Assembly (NCBI GenBank): GCA_035551935.1
Contig: DASZMJ010000077.1
Span: forward strand, 1 to 32,885
Reading direction: 5' to 3'
DNA: 32,885 nt
Source of the DNA: DASZMJ01 sp035551935
Lineage (GTDB): Bacteria; Planctomycetota; Planctomycetia; Isosphaerales; Isosphaeraceae
Within the stretch, counting starts at the first letter, position 1; each line of letters begins with the position of its first letter. Under the pieces are notes generated by a model. That model did no database searches. It was not told the DNA's origin and was given only the letters and a program-made list of their open reading frames with translations. The position numbers were made by a program, and so were the translations under genes. Below, piece after piece: positions 24,181 to 31,339 of this stretch.

Positions 24181-25581
24181 TCAACCTTTCACCTTACGCT
24201 TGAGGTCATCGCGGAGGCGGTCGAGGACGGAGTCGGCCTGGGCGCGGTCGAGGATCTGCTGGATGACGGTCTTGATGCCGAGGGTGCCCCACTGGCAGCC
24301 TTGCTGGAGGTAGACCTTGGCGGCCTGGCCGAGGATGTAGGAGGTCCAGGCGGCGGTGGCGCCCTGGGCGAGGCCGATGCCGGCGTAGCCGGCGGCGGTG
24401 AGGCCGAAGGTGACGGCGGCCGAGGCGGCGAGGGTGGCCTTGAGGCCGCTGACGAGCAGGCGGCCGACGACCTCGATGGCACCGAGGGCGCCGAGGGCCT
24501 TGACCATGTCCTTGACGAGGCTGACGGCCGTCTTGCGGGTCAACGGGATGTTGTAGACCTTGCTCAAGGCGACGATCATCCCCACGTCCACAGCCAGGCC
24601 GCCGGCCATGTCGGCGACGGGGATCGGGTTGAGGCCGACGGCCGCCCCTTTGGCGACCGCGAAGTTCCAGATGAGGCGGTCGGCCGCGGCGTCGCGGATG
24701 CGGACCTTGTGGGCGACGATCTCCTGGTGCAGGTCGCCCGCGAAGAGCAACGTATTCAAGGCCACGAGCGCCTTGCCCTCGCGTTCGAGGACCTCGAGGA
24801 TGCGACGCTTGAGGGGTTCGATGATGGGCTCGGGGTGCTCCCAGGTGATGGTGGTGGTGCCGTCGGGGTTGCGGAGCTTGACCTTGAACGGGTCGGGTTT
24901 CGCGGCGGTCATGACGACGTCGTCGGGGCGGACGAGGTGGCGGACGCGCTCGTCGCGGATCTTGGAATAGATCTGGTCGCGGTCGGCGTCGGGGAAGCGG
25001 TCGATCTGGTTGAAGACGAGGACGATCGGCTTGTTCGCCTCGCGAAGCTCGGAGAGCGCCTCGAACTCCCGGCGCTGCATGTCGCTGGAGACGACGAAGA
25101 GGAGCAAATCGGCGTGCCGGGCGACGTCGCGCGCGAGCGCCTCGCGCACCTCGCCGCCGACCTCGTCGATGCCGGGCGTGTCCACGAGGACGAGCTTCGC
25201 CCCCTCGTTGTCGACGCCCGAGAGCGTGACGCTCTCCCACGGCTGCGCGGACCGGACGACGGTCGTGCCGTGCGTCGAGCCGGTCCGGAATGCCTCGCGG
25301 CCGAGCAGGGCATTCAGCACCGACGACTTGCCGCGGCTGACCATGCCGAAGGCGGCGATTTCGATCGTCTGCTCGTCGAGCTTGCGGGTCAGGTCGCGGA
25401 GCTGCCGCAGCTCATCGGCGAGCGCGTGCTCTTCCTCGGGCGTCAGCCTCAGGCCCTGCAAGGTCTGCTCGAGGCTCTCGCGGGCGCGGTCGGCGAGGTC
25501 GTCGCCGGCGCCATCCGCAACGTCGAGCCGGTCCAGGACCTCGTCGACGGTCAAGGGTTCGGGGTCGGCCATGTCGGGCAT
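24181..25581 (-). CDS. GTPase B with DUF697-like hydrophobic C-terminus
   Basis: 466 residues from ATG 25581 (25572 is an alternative) to TGA 24181. An about 70-residue helical, acidic N-terminal extension (ESLEQTLQGLRLTPEEEHAL) precedes G1 GMVSRGKS (79-86), G2 in GSTHGTTV, G3 DTPGIDEV and a G4-like NQID (Gln in place of Lys, as in some GTPases). A beta-rich insert (KVKLRNPDGTTTITWEHPEP) follows. The C-terminal region carries NPIPVADMAGG, hydrophobic helices and CQWGTLGI. The same motif order as in GTPases A and C shows common descent, but sequence differs widely. The gene is 52 bp from the small membrane gene and 68 bp from the lipoprotein gene, with a palindrome in the latter gap. Confidence 0.9.
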   Translation of the reverse strand: MPDMADPEPLTVDEVLDRLDVADGAGDDLADRARESLEQTLQGLRLTPEEEHALADELRQLRDLTRKLDEQTIEIAAFGMVSRGKSSVLNALLGREAFRTGSTHGTTVVRSAQPWESVTLSGVDNEGAKLVLVDTPGIDEVGGEVREALARDVARHADLLLFVVSSDMQRREFEALSELREANKPIVLVFNQIDRFPDADRDQIYSKIRDERVRHLVRPDDVVMTAAKPDPFKVKLRNPDGTTTITWEHPEPIIEPLKRRILEVLEREGKALVALNTLLFAGDLHQEIVAHKVRIRDAAADRLIWNFAVAKGAAVGLNPIPVADMAGGLAVDVGMIVALSKVYNIPLTRKTAVSLVKDMVKALGALGAIEVVGRLLVSGLKATLAASAAVTFGLTAAGYAGIGLAQGATAAWTSYILGQAAKVYLQQGCQWGTLGIKTVIQQILDRAQADSVLDRLRDDLKRKVKG

Positions 25582-25591
25582 GCCTCGTGTC

Positions 25592-25650
25592 GGGCGCGTG
25601 CAACACGCCGGATTTCGGCCGGGATCGGGGACGGCGTGTTGCGCACGCCC
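25592..25650. repeat. 19-bp imperfect inverted repeat, REP-like
   Basis: Arms 25592-25610 and 25632-25650 match at 17 of 19 positions with a 21-base loop. The arms contain the words GGGCG and CAACACGCCG. The repeat fills the gap between GTPase B (start 25581) and the lipoprotein stop and touches the stop codon by one base. Related words occur at 28339-28402. Confidence 0.75.
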
Positions 25651-26186
25651 TACGGACTCGGATCGATGGACAGGATCACCTCGTGGCCGAGCGGCGCGCC
25701 GTCGGAGGCCTTGAGGTTCAGCCGGATCAGGGGGAGCACTTCGGAGATGCCCATCTCGCGCTTCCCGTCGGCGAGTACCGAGACCGATCGATCCGCCGGC
25801 GCGAGCAGGGCCCGGATGTGGGCCGGAGACTCCGAGGCCGGCGGCGGCTTCGCGCCGGCGGCCCGGAGGGCGGAATCGACGCGAACGTCCATCAGGCCAT
25901 TGGGGGCCTCGTCGGTGGTGACGGTCAGGTCGAGCGTCCAGGACTTCGAGCCGTTCTGCCCGGCCTCGGCCGGCATCAAGGAGATCCTCCAGCCGTCCGA
26001 TCGGGTCGCGATCAAGGGTTGGTCGCCGGTCAAGGTCCAGCGCCAGTGGACCTTGGTATTCCCTCCCTCAATCTTCTTGCCCGCGACGCGGACCTTCCAA
26101 TTCAGGTCGGGGGTCGTCGCAGGCGACGGGAGGGGACGTTGGCAACCGACGCTGAGGAGCAGTAAGAGAGGGGCCAGTTTCCGCAT
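25650..26186 (-). CDS. Lipoprotein, function unknown
   Basis: 178 residues from ATG 26186 to TAG 25650. The start MRKLAPLLLLLSVGC is a lipoprotein signal with the modified Cys at residue 15. The mature part is beta-rich (NTKVHWRWTLTGDQPLI; SWTLDLTVTTDEAPNG) and Pro/Ala-rich in the middle, and resembles no domain I can name. The gene lies between GTPases C and B in the same direction, so it is a candidate outer-leaflet partner of the membrane GTPases (inference from position). Confidence 0.75.
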   Translation of the reverse strand: MRKLAPLLLLLSVGCQRPLPSPATTPDLNWKVRVAGKKIEGGNTKVHWRWTLTGDQPLIATRSDGWRISLMPAEAGQNGSKSWTLDLTVTTDEAPNGLMDVRVDSALRAAGAKPPPASESPAHIRALLAPADRSVSVLADGKREMGISEVLPLIRLNLKASDGAPLGHEVILSIDPSP

Positions 26187-26195
26187 GAGACCGGG

Positions 26196-26295
26196 TGCCA
26201 CGGGTTCGGCCTCGAGCCCGTGCCACGCCTCGGGTGGCACGCCCTGCAAGGGCGTGGCGTCGGCCGGGGCCACGCCCTTGCAGGGCGTGCCACCC
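26196..26295. repeat. Compound REP-like palindrome with 27-bp perfect arms
   Basis: Arms 26232-26258 and 26269-26295 are exact inverted copies with a 10-base loop, each containing the near-palindrome GCCCTGCAAGGGC. Immediately left, 26196-26225 is another palindrome whose first 20 bases are identical to 12041-12060. Two repeat families thus abut in the 169-bp gap between GTPase C and the lipoprotein gene. Confidence 0.85.
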
Positions 26296-26355
26296 TGTTC
26301 CCGGACGGCCGAATATGCTCGGCGGAAGCGACGGATTCCCAAGGGTCGGCCCTCC

Positions 26356-27879
26356 TCAGGCCTTCGGGCCGACGGCGCGGCGGATGACGCGGTCGACGGC
26401 CTGCTTGGCGAATTCCTGGAGGAATTCGGCCCGGCTGTTGAGCTGGAACTGCCGGGTGAGCGCGGCCTGCATGCCGCCGTCGCCCCAGGTCTGGCCGCGG
26501 CGGAAGTACTCGGCGAAGGTCAATCCGGAGATGTGGGTCAGGTAGGCCATCGTCACTGCCTGGACCGCGCCGCCGGCCGCGTAGCCGACGAGGCTCGACT
26601 TGAACAGGCCGGCGATCAGGCTCGTCGCCGCCTCGACCAGGCCGAGCTTCAGGAGGAGCTGGATCATCTGCCCGCCGATGAGCTTGGCGTGGCCGCCGGA
26701 GAGCTCGACGCCGTAAACCGCCGCCAGCTCGGAGATCATCTGGAACTGGACCGCCCCGGTCGCCATCAGGTCGAGCGCCGGCACCGGGTTCGCGAAAACG
26801 GCGCCGGCCGTGACCCACTGGAACTTCTCGACGACCCTTTCGGCACGGCGGTCGCGCTCCTTCGTGAGTTGCTCCTGCGCGTCCTTGCCGATCAGGTGGG
26901 CCCGCAGCAGGAGGTTGCCGGCGCGGAGGGCATCGCCCTCGCGGTCGAGGATGGCCTGGATGCGCCTCGCCAGCGGGCAGAGGTCCGGCGGCTCGGATTC
27001 GAGCACGGTCTCGACCGTCCCGTCCTCGTTCCGAACCCGCACCGGCAAGGGCCTCGGCGCCGCGGCGACGGCCACCACGTCCTCCGCCGGCACGACCCCC
27101 GCGAGCCGCTCGCGGAGCTTGGCCACGATCGCCTTGAGGTCGTCGGGCGTGTAACGGTCCCTCTTGTTCAGGACGACGATCGACCGCTTCCCCTGCTTGG
27201 CGAGGGCCGTGAGCGGCTCGAACTCGGCTCGGATGAGGTCCTGATCGACGACGAACAGGAGTAAATCCGCCCGCGCGGCCAGGTCGCGGGCATCGGCCTC
27301 GCGCGCGGCACCCGCGGCGCCGATCTCGGAGAGGCCCGGCGTGTCGGTCAGCAGGAGGGTCCCCTCGACCCCTTCGAGCATGTGCGTATGCTCCTCGCCC
27401 CGCTTCGTCGTCCCCAACGTCGCCTCGACCTGGCCGACGCTGCGCCCGAGCAGGGCATTGATGAGCGACGTCTTCCCCGCCGACCCCGTGCCGAAGACGA
27501 CCAGGTGGAACCTTTGCCGCTTCGCGTCCTCTTTCAGATTCGCCAATTCCCCGTTGAGCCGCGCCCGGGCCGCCTCGTCCTTGACCTTGGCGACGACCCC
27601 CTCCACCTTCTCCGCCTGCAACTCCGCCGCCTTCACCACGTCCTCCGGCGCCTTCGCCGGCGGCTTCTCCGATCGGCCGAGCCTCCAGAACATCCACGCC
27701 GCCGACAACGCCGACGCCACCGACGCGACCACCACCCCGCCCACGACCGCCGTCGCCAACCTCGGCGAGTGCTTCGCCACCTTGTCGTGCAGGTCGCCGA
27801 TCGACGCGACCAGCCACGCCGCCGTCGCCAGGGCGACGATCGTCAGCAACAGGGCGAGCAGCAGGCGTTGGGTCTTCAT
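26356..27879 (-). CDS. GTPase C, membrane-anchored, with DUF697-like C-terminus
   Basis: 507 residues from ATG 27879 to TGA 26356. Two N-terminal transmembrane helices (RLLLALLLTIVALATAAWLV; VVGGVVVASVASALSAAWMF) are followed by a charged helix likely to form a coiled coil (VVKAAELQAEKVEGVVAKVK). The G domain follows: G1 GTGSAGKT (130-137), G2 in TLGTTKRG, G3 DTPGLSEI and G4 NKRD. An insert of the same kind as in B (PVRVRNEDGTVETV) comes next. The C-terminus has NPVPALDLMATG and QTWGDGGM. It is the largest and only clearly membrane-anchored paralogue. Its domain order fits dynamin-like or YcjF-related membrane GTPases, inferred from architecture. Confidence 0.9.
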   Translation of the reverse strand: MKTQRLLLALLLTIVALATAAWLVASIGDLHDKVAKHSPRLATAVVGGVVVASVASALSAAWMFWRLGRSEKPPAKAPEDVVKAAELQAEKVEGVVAKVKDEAARARLNGELANLKEDAKRQRFHLVVFGTGSAGKTSLINALLGRSVGQVEATLGTTKRGEEHTHMLEGVEGTLLLTDTPGLSEIGAAGAAREADARDLAARADLLLFVVDQDLIRAEFEPLTALAKQGKRSIVVLNKRDRYTPDDLKAIVAKLRERLAGVVPAEDVVAVAAAPRPLPVRVRNEDGTVETVLESEPPDLCPLARRIQAILDREGDALRAGNLLLRAHLIGKDAQEQLTKERDRRAERVVEKFQWVTAGAVFANPVPALDLMATGAVQFQMISELAAVYGVELSGGHAKLIGGQMIQLLLKLGLVEAATSLIAGLFKSSLVGYAAGGAVQAVTMAYLTHISGLTFAEYFRRGQTWGDGGMQAALTRQFQLNSRAEFLQEFAKQAVDRVIRRAVGPKA

Positions 27880-27915
27880 CGGTCGATCCAGCCTCCGCGT
27901 GGTCCGGCCTCGTCT

Positions 27916-28293
27916 CTATCCCCGCATTCGGGCCGATCCCCGTCCATATTGGGCCGCCGGCATCGGTATGGCATCGAGCTCGCGATCCCAGAGGCCGGCT
28001 CGGGGCGGCGTCCCCCGAGCCGGCACTCGACGCCGGACCCACCGGCGACCCAGCCTCTTCCGGGCCAGGACCGCGTTGGGGACGCACCAGAGCATGGACC
28101 AGAGGATGAGCCCCCAACCGATCCAGGCGGCCCTGCCCCCGAGATTGACGCAATGAGCACCGAGCACGACGATGGCCAGAAAGGGAGCCATGACGACGTA
28201 GGCGGCGGCGTAAAGCGCGACGGTCCTGCCGATCGAGAGCGGACGTCCCGTCTCCAACCAGATCGGCCTGAAACCGCGGCGCCTCATCTCCAT
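27916..28293 (-). CDS. Two-helix membrane protein preceding the GTPase block
   Basis: 125 residues from ATG 28293, with a G-rich ribosome site about six bases upstream, to TAG 27916. Two transmembrane helices are predicted (VALYAAAYVVMAPFLAIVVLG; AAWIGWGLILWSMLWCVPNAV), followed by a strongly basic tail (RKRLGRRWVRRRVPARG). No family is recognised. It lies 36 bp upstream of GTPase C and is probably the first gene of the transcript. Confidence 0.65.
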   Translation of the reverse strand: MEMRRRGFRPIWLETGRPLSIGRTVALYAAAYVVMAPFLAIVVLGAHCVNLGGRAAWIGWGLILWSMLWCVPNAVLARKRLGRRWVRRRVPARGTPPRAGLWDRELDAIPMPAAQYGRGSARMRG

Positions 28294-28338
28294 GATCCAC
28301 CCCCCCTGAAGCGGCTCGCGCCCGGATCGCCCCGCCCT

Positions 28339-28402
28339 GTAGGGCGTGTGCCACACGCCAATCTTGACCGCCCGAGGCGATGGCGTGTTTCCCACGCCCT
28401 AC
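28339..28402. repeat. 22-bp imperfect inverted repeat, REP-like
   Basis: Arms 28339-28360 and 28381-28402 agree at 19 of 22 positions, loop of 20 bases. Words GTAGGGCGTG and ACACGCC relate it to the 25592-25650 repeat. It lies between the retropepsin stop (28409) and the membrane-protein start (28293) and may act as a terminator. Confidence 0.75.
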
Positions 28403-28408
28403 GGCGCT

Positions 28409-28873
28409 TCAATAGATATCAATGATCCACTCGTTCCCGTGCGCGGGGTTCGGGAGGAGCTTCTGCTCCTTGGGGAACGGCACCAGGTCGAGGAGTTCCA
28501 GCGGGACCTGGCCGATGAGCACGGGCGAGCCCTCGGGAAGGCTGGTGACCTGGACCACGACGGAGCGGCCCTGAATCGTGAGGTTGACGGCCGAATACAG
28601 CGTGAGCGGCACGAGGCCGCCGGCCGGCCGGGCTGAAGCCTGCCGGATGGGATAGAGGCCGAGGGCCTGGATCAGGTCGGGCGGCAGGCAAAGGCTCGTC
28701 GCCCCGGTATCGACCAGCGCTTCGGCCACCTCAACTCGACGGATCGACTCCGGGGCGAGCTTGCCCTGCGCGGCGGCGTCGACGTCATAATTGTTCTCGA
28801 TCACGGCGGGCGTCAGGACTTTTCCCACGTCGCCATCCTTCGGTACGGGTCGGCTGAACGTCGACGTGCTCAT
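28409..28873 (-). CDS. Retropepsin-like aspartyl protease (clan AA)
   Basis: 154 residues from ATG 28873, preceded by AGGAGG, to TGA 28409. The active-site loop VDTGATSLCLP (Asp at about residue 55) and the late hydrophobic-Gly VLIGQVPLELLDLV match single-domain retroviral-type proteases, which must dimerise to make an active site. There is no signal peptide, so it is cytoplasmic. Substrate and role are unknown. It is divergent from the ArsR gene, with about 115 bp between the starts. It may be transcribed into the membrane/GTPase block downstream, but a palindrome at 28339-28402 intervenes. Confidence 0.85.
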   Translation of the reverse strand: MSTSTFSRPVPKDGDVGKVLTPAVIENNYDVDAAAQGKLAPESIRRVEVAEALVDTGATSLCLPPDLIQALGLYPIRQASARPAGGLVPLTLYSAVNLTIQGRSVVVQVTSLPEGSPVLIGQVPLELLDLVPFPKEQKLLPNPAHGNEWIIDIY

Positions 28874-28989
28874 GGGGGATCCTCCTGGGCATTCGTCTTC
28901 TCCCATTGTATCGGCCGCGGGCCCTCGGCACAGCGACCCGGCCGGCACTGGCATGGTGTCGAGCGTTGTCGTATTGTCTTGAGAATGGG

Positions 28990-29379
28990 ATGACGGCGAC
29001 CACCGAACCCGGCCCGATGGCGACCGTGATGCACGCGATCCCCGACGAGTTCCTCGACATCATGGCCGAGAAGTTCCGGATGCTCGGCGACCCGACGCGG
29101 CTGGCGATCCTGCGGGCCCTGATGGGGGGCGAGCGGAGCGTCGGCCAGGTGGTCGAGGAGACGGGCCGGGGCCAGGCCAATGTCTCGAAGCACCTGAAGC
29201 TCCTCGCCGAGGCCGGCCTGGTCGCGCGCAGGAAGGAGGGGCTCCAGGTATTCTACCGGCTGGATGACCCGCTCGTCGCCAAGCTTTGCGACCAGGTCTG
29301 CCAGACGATCCTCCAGCACGCCCGGCAGGAGGTCGAGCGGAGCAAGGACCTGCTCAACAAATGGGGCGCGGGCATCTGA
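28990..29379 (+). CDS. ArsR-family winged-helix regulator
   Basis: 129 residues from ATG 28990 to TGA 29377-29379. The core (FRMLGDPTRLAILRALMGGE; VGQVVEETGRGQANVSKHLK; GLVARRKEGLQVFYRL) is a standard ArsR winged helix, and the C-terminal helix (QTILQHARQEVERSKDLL) would dimerise. The usual ELCVC metal site at the third helix is absent, so it may not sense metals. The ATG at 29017 is an alternative start. Its target may be the divergent protease gene or itself; no operator was identified. Confidence 0.87.
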   Translation: MTATTEPGPMATVMHAIPDEFLDIMAEKFRMLGDPTRLAILRALMGGERSVGQVVEETGRGQANVSKHLKLLAEAGLVARRKEGLQVFYRLDDPLVAKLCDQVCQTILQHARQEVERSKDLLNKWGAGI

Positions 29380-29764
29380 GCGCACCGAACGGCGCTTCTC
29401 AAAATGCCGGGGGGGAGCGCGGCTTCCCGCGCGGACCGGCCGCGGATTGACCGCAAAAAACCGCGGAAATCGGCCGGTTTTTCCTTGAAATCGCGGCGAC
29501 ACGATGGCTAGACTTCACCCACCTGAGGACGCCCCTCCGAGGGCTCCTCCCAAGCCACCGCGACGCGACACCCTCCGACCGACCCGCCCGCCCCAGTTCT
29601 TGACAATTCGGCCGCAGCCGCCCTCGCGAGGCCGCGCCACGATCGCCGGCCGCGGCGACGGGCCCTCGTCGTGACCAAGGAAGTTGCCGCCCCGGCAGGA
29701 CGTCGGGGCGGCCGAGAGAGACGGACTTCTCCAACCGAGCGCCGACGCGGAAGGAAGGGATGCC
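29380..29764. other. 385-bp non-coding gap, no gene seen
   Basis: The gap follows the ArsR stop and precedes the C26-type gene. It holds a terminator-like hairpin at 29435-29483. After it lies a G/C-rich leader with a TTGACA at about 29598 but no convincing -10 partner. A possible in-frame extension of the next gene to 29684 lacks support. I see no RNA gene here. Confidence 0.6.
29435..29483 (+). terminator. Probable rho-independent terminator after the ArsR gene
   Basis: ACCGGCCGCGG (29435-29445) pairs with CCGCGG and CGGCCGGT (29461-29478), the right arm being interrupted by AAAT, and TTTT follows directly. The location about 55 bp after the stop at 29379 suits a terminator. The long loop makes the call moderate. 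Confidence 0.5.
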
Positions 29765-30523
29765 ATGACCAAGGACCGGCCCCTGATCGGGATCAACACC
29801 GACCTGTTCGCCGCGGCCAAGGGCCGCACACTCAACAGCTACGTCCCCTGCGGCTACTACGACTGCATCCTCGCCGCGGGCGGCCTGCCCGTGATCCTCC
29901 CCCCCCTGACCAAAGAGCCCGACGTCGCCCCGATCCTCGACCGCCTCGACGGCGTCATCCTGACCGGCGGCGGCGACCTCGACCCGAAGAAGATGGGGCT
30001 GGCTCCCCACCCCTCCGTGTCGGTCATCCCCGAGCGCCGGGAGAACGCCGACCGCCTCCTCTGCAAGCTCGTTCAGCAGCGCCGGCTACCGACGCTGGGC
30101 ATCGGCCTGGGGATGCAGGAGCTCAACGTCTGCTGCGGCGGCGGCATCTACCTCCACCTGCCCGAGGACCTGCCCAAGAGCATCCCCCACCGCGACCCCC
30201 AGGGCGGCGTGCACCGGCATACCGTCGTCATGCAGAAGGGGACGCGGATGGAGCACATCTACGGCGAGGGGGAGATCCGCGTCAACAGCTACCACCACCA
30301 GGGCATCCGCAAGGTCGCGCCCAACTTCCGCGTCGGCGCCCTCGCCCCCGACGGCCTGATCGAGGCGATCGAGGGCAAGGACCCGTCGTGGTGGGTCGTC
30401 GGCGTCCAGTGGCACCCCGAGAACGAGGGGAACATCTCGCTGGACACCCAGCTCATCGAGGCCTTCCTCGAGGCCGCCGCCGCCTCCAAGGGCGGCCGGC
30501 TCACCCTCGCCAAGGCCGGCTGA
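29765..30523 (+). CDS. Peptidase C26-like class I amidotransferase fold, catalytic Cys replaced
   Basis: 252 residues from ATG 29765 (GGAAGG upstream) to TGA 30521-30523. The fold is that of gamma-glutamyl-gamma-aminobutyrate hydrolases: IGINTDLF, VILTGGGDLDP, a nucleophile-elbow segment and VGVQWHPE with His and Glu (about residues 217 and 219). In the elbow the expected G-x-C-x-G is GIGLG (112-116), so Gly114 replaces the cysteine nucleophile. The next cysteines, in NVCCGG about nine residues later, are not at the elbow. Either the protein is inactive or it uses another chemistry or a binding role. The overall length is normal and the rest is intact. Confidence 0.87.
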   Translation: MTKDRPLIGINTDLFAAAKGRTLNSYVPCGYYDCILAAGGLPVILPPLTKEPDVAPILDRLDGVILTGGGDLDPKKMGLAPHPSVSVIPERRENADRLLCKLVQQRRLPTLGIGLGMQELNVCCGGGIYLHLPEDLPKSIPHRDPQGGVHRHTVVMQKGTRMEHIYGEGEIRVNSYHHQGIRKVAPNFRVGALAPDGLIEAIEGKDPSWWVVGVQWHPENEGNISLDTQLIEAFLEAAAASKGGRLTLAKAG

Positions 30524-30535
30524 CGTCGGCCCGGG

Positions 30536-31339
30536 TCAATGGAAGCTCTCGGCGTCCGTCGGGAAACTGCCCCGGCGGACGTCGAGGACGTACGACTCGG
30601 CGGCCTTGCGGACCTCGGCGGCGAGGTCGGCGTAGCGGCGGACGAAGCGGGGGGTGAATCCCTCGAAGAGGCCGAGCAGGTCGTGACTGACGAGGACCTG
30701 GCCGTCGCAGCCCGGGCCCGCGCCGATGCCGATCGTGGCGACCGGCACCTCGGCCGTCACCCGCCGGGCGAGGTCGTCGGGGACGCACTCGACGACCAGC
30801 GCGAAGGCCCCCGCGTCGGCCAGCGCGCGGGCGTCGTCGAGGATCGCCTCGGCGTCGCGCTGGACCCGGAAGCCCCCCAGGCTCCGGACGGACTGGGGGG
30901 TCAACCCGACGTGCCCCATGACCGGGATGCCCGCGTCGACCAGGGCCCGCACCGTCCCCGCCATCCGCCGGCCGCCTTCGAGCTTCACGGCCTGGCACTG
31001 CGTCTCCTTGAGGAACCGGCCTGCCGACAGGATCGCCTGCTCGGTCGACGCCTGGTAGCTCAGGAACGGCAGGTCGCCGACGACGAGCGCGCGCTTCGCC
31101 GCGCGGGCGACCATCTCGGCGTGGTAGATCATCTGATCCAGCGTCACGCGCAACGTCGTGTCGTGCCCCTGCACGACCATGCCGAGGGTGTCGCCGACGA
31201 GCAGGCAGTCGGCCCCGGCCTGGTCGAGGAGGCGGGCGGTGGTGAAGTCATACGCCGTCAGGACGGCGATCTTGCGGCCCTCGCCCTTCCAGCGGGCGAA
31301 GTCGGGGAGCGTCACCGGGCCGTCGTCAGTCGTCGCCAT
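30536..31339 (-). CDS. panB: 3-methyl-2-oxobutanoate hydroxymethyltransferase
   Basis: 267 residues from ATG 31339, with AAGGAG upstream, to TGA 30536. It transfers a one-carbon unit from 5,10-methylene-tetrahydrofolate to alpha-ketoisovalerate, giving ketopantoate, the first step of pantothenate and coenzyme A synthesis. The PanB signature is complete: KIAVLTAYDFTTARLLDQAG, VGDTLGMVVQGHDTTL with the Mg-binding Asp50, VGDLPFLSY, AVKLEGG, MGHVGLTPQ and LVVECVP with the catalytic Glu. The length is normal. Its start overlaps the end of the glycosyltransferase gene by 14 bases, so translation of the two is coupled, although the functions appear unrelated. Confidence 0.96.
   Translation of the reverse strand: MATTDDGPVTLPDFARWKGEGRKIAVLTAYDFTTARLLDQAGADCLLVGDTLGMVVQGHDTTLRVTLDQMIYHAEMVARAAKRALVVGDLPFLSYQASTEQAILSAGRFLKETQCQAVKLEGGRRMAGTVRALVDAGIPVMGHVGLTPQSVRSLGGFRVQRDAEAILDDARALADAGAFALVVECVPDDLARRVTAEVPVATIGIGAGPGCDGQVLVSHDLLGLFEGFTPRFVRRYADLAAEVRKAAESYVLDVRRGSFPTDAESFH

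Noticed and set aside
24301..27264. Long + strand frame (about 987 codons) opposite GTPases B and C
   Set aside because: It spans two genes, a lipoprotein and the palindromic gaps on the real strand, and has no motif; a GC shadow.
29684..29764. 27-residue N-terminal extension of the C26-type protein
   Set aside because: It lacks a ribosome site and family similarity, whereas ATG 29765 has GGAAGG and begins with the conserved RPLIGIN strand.
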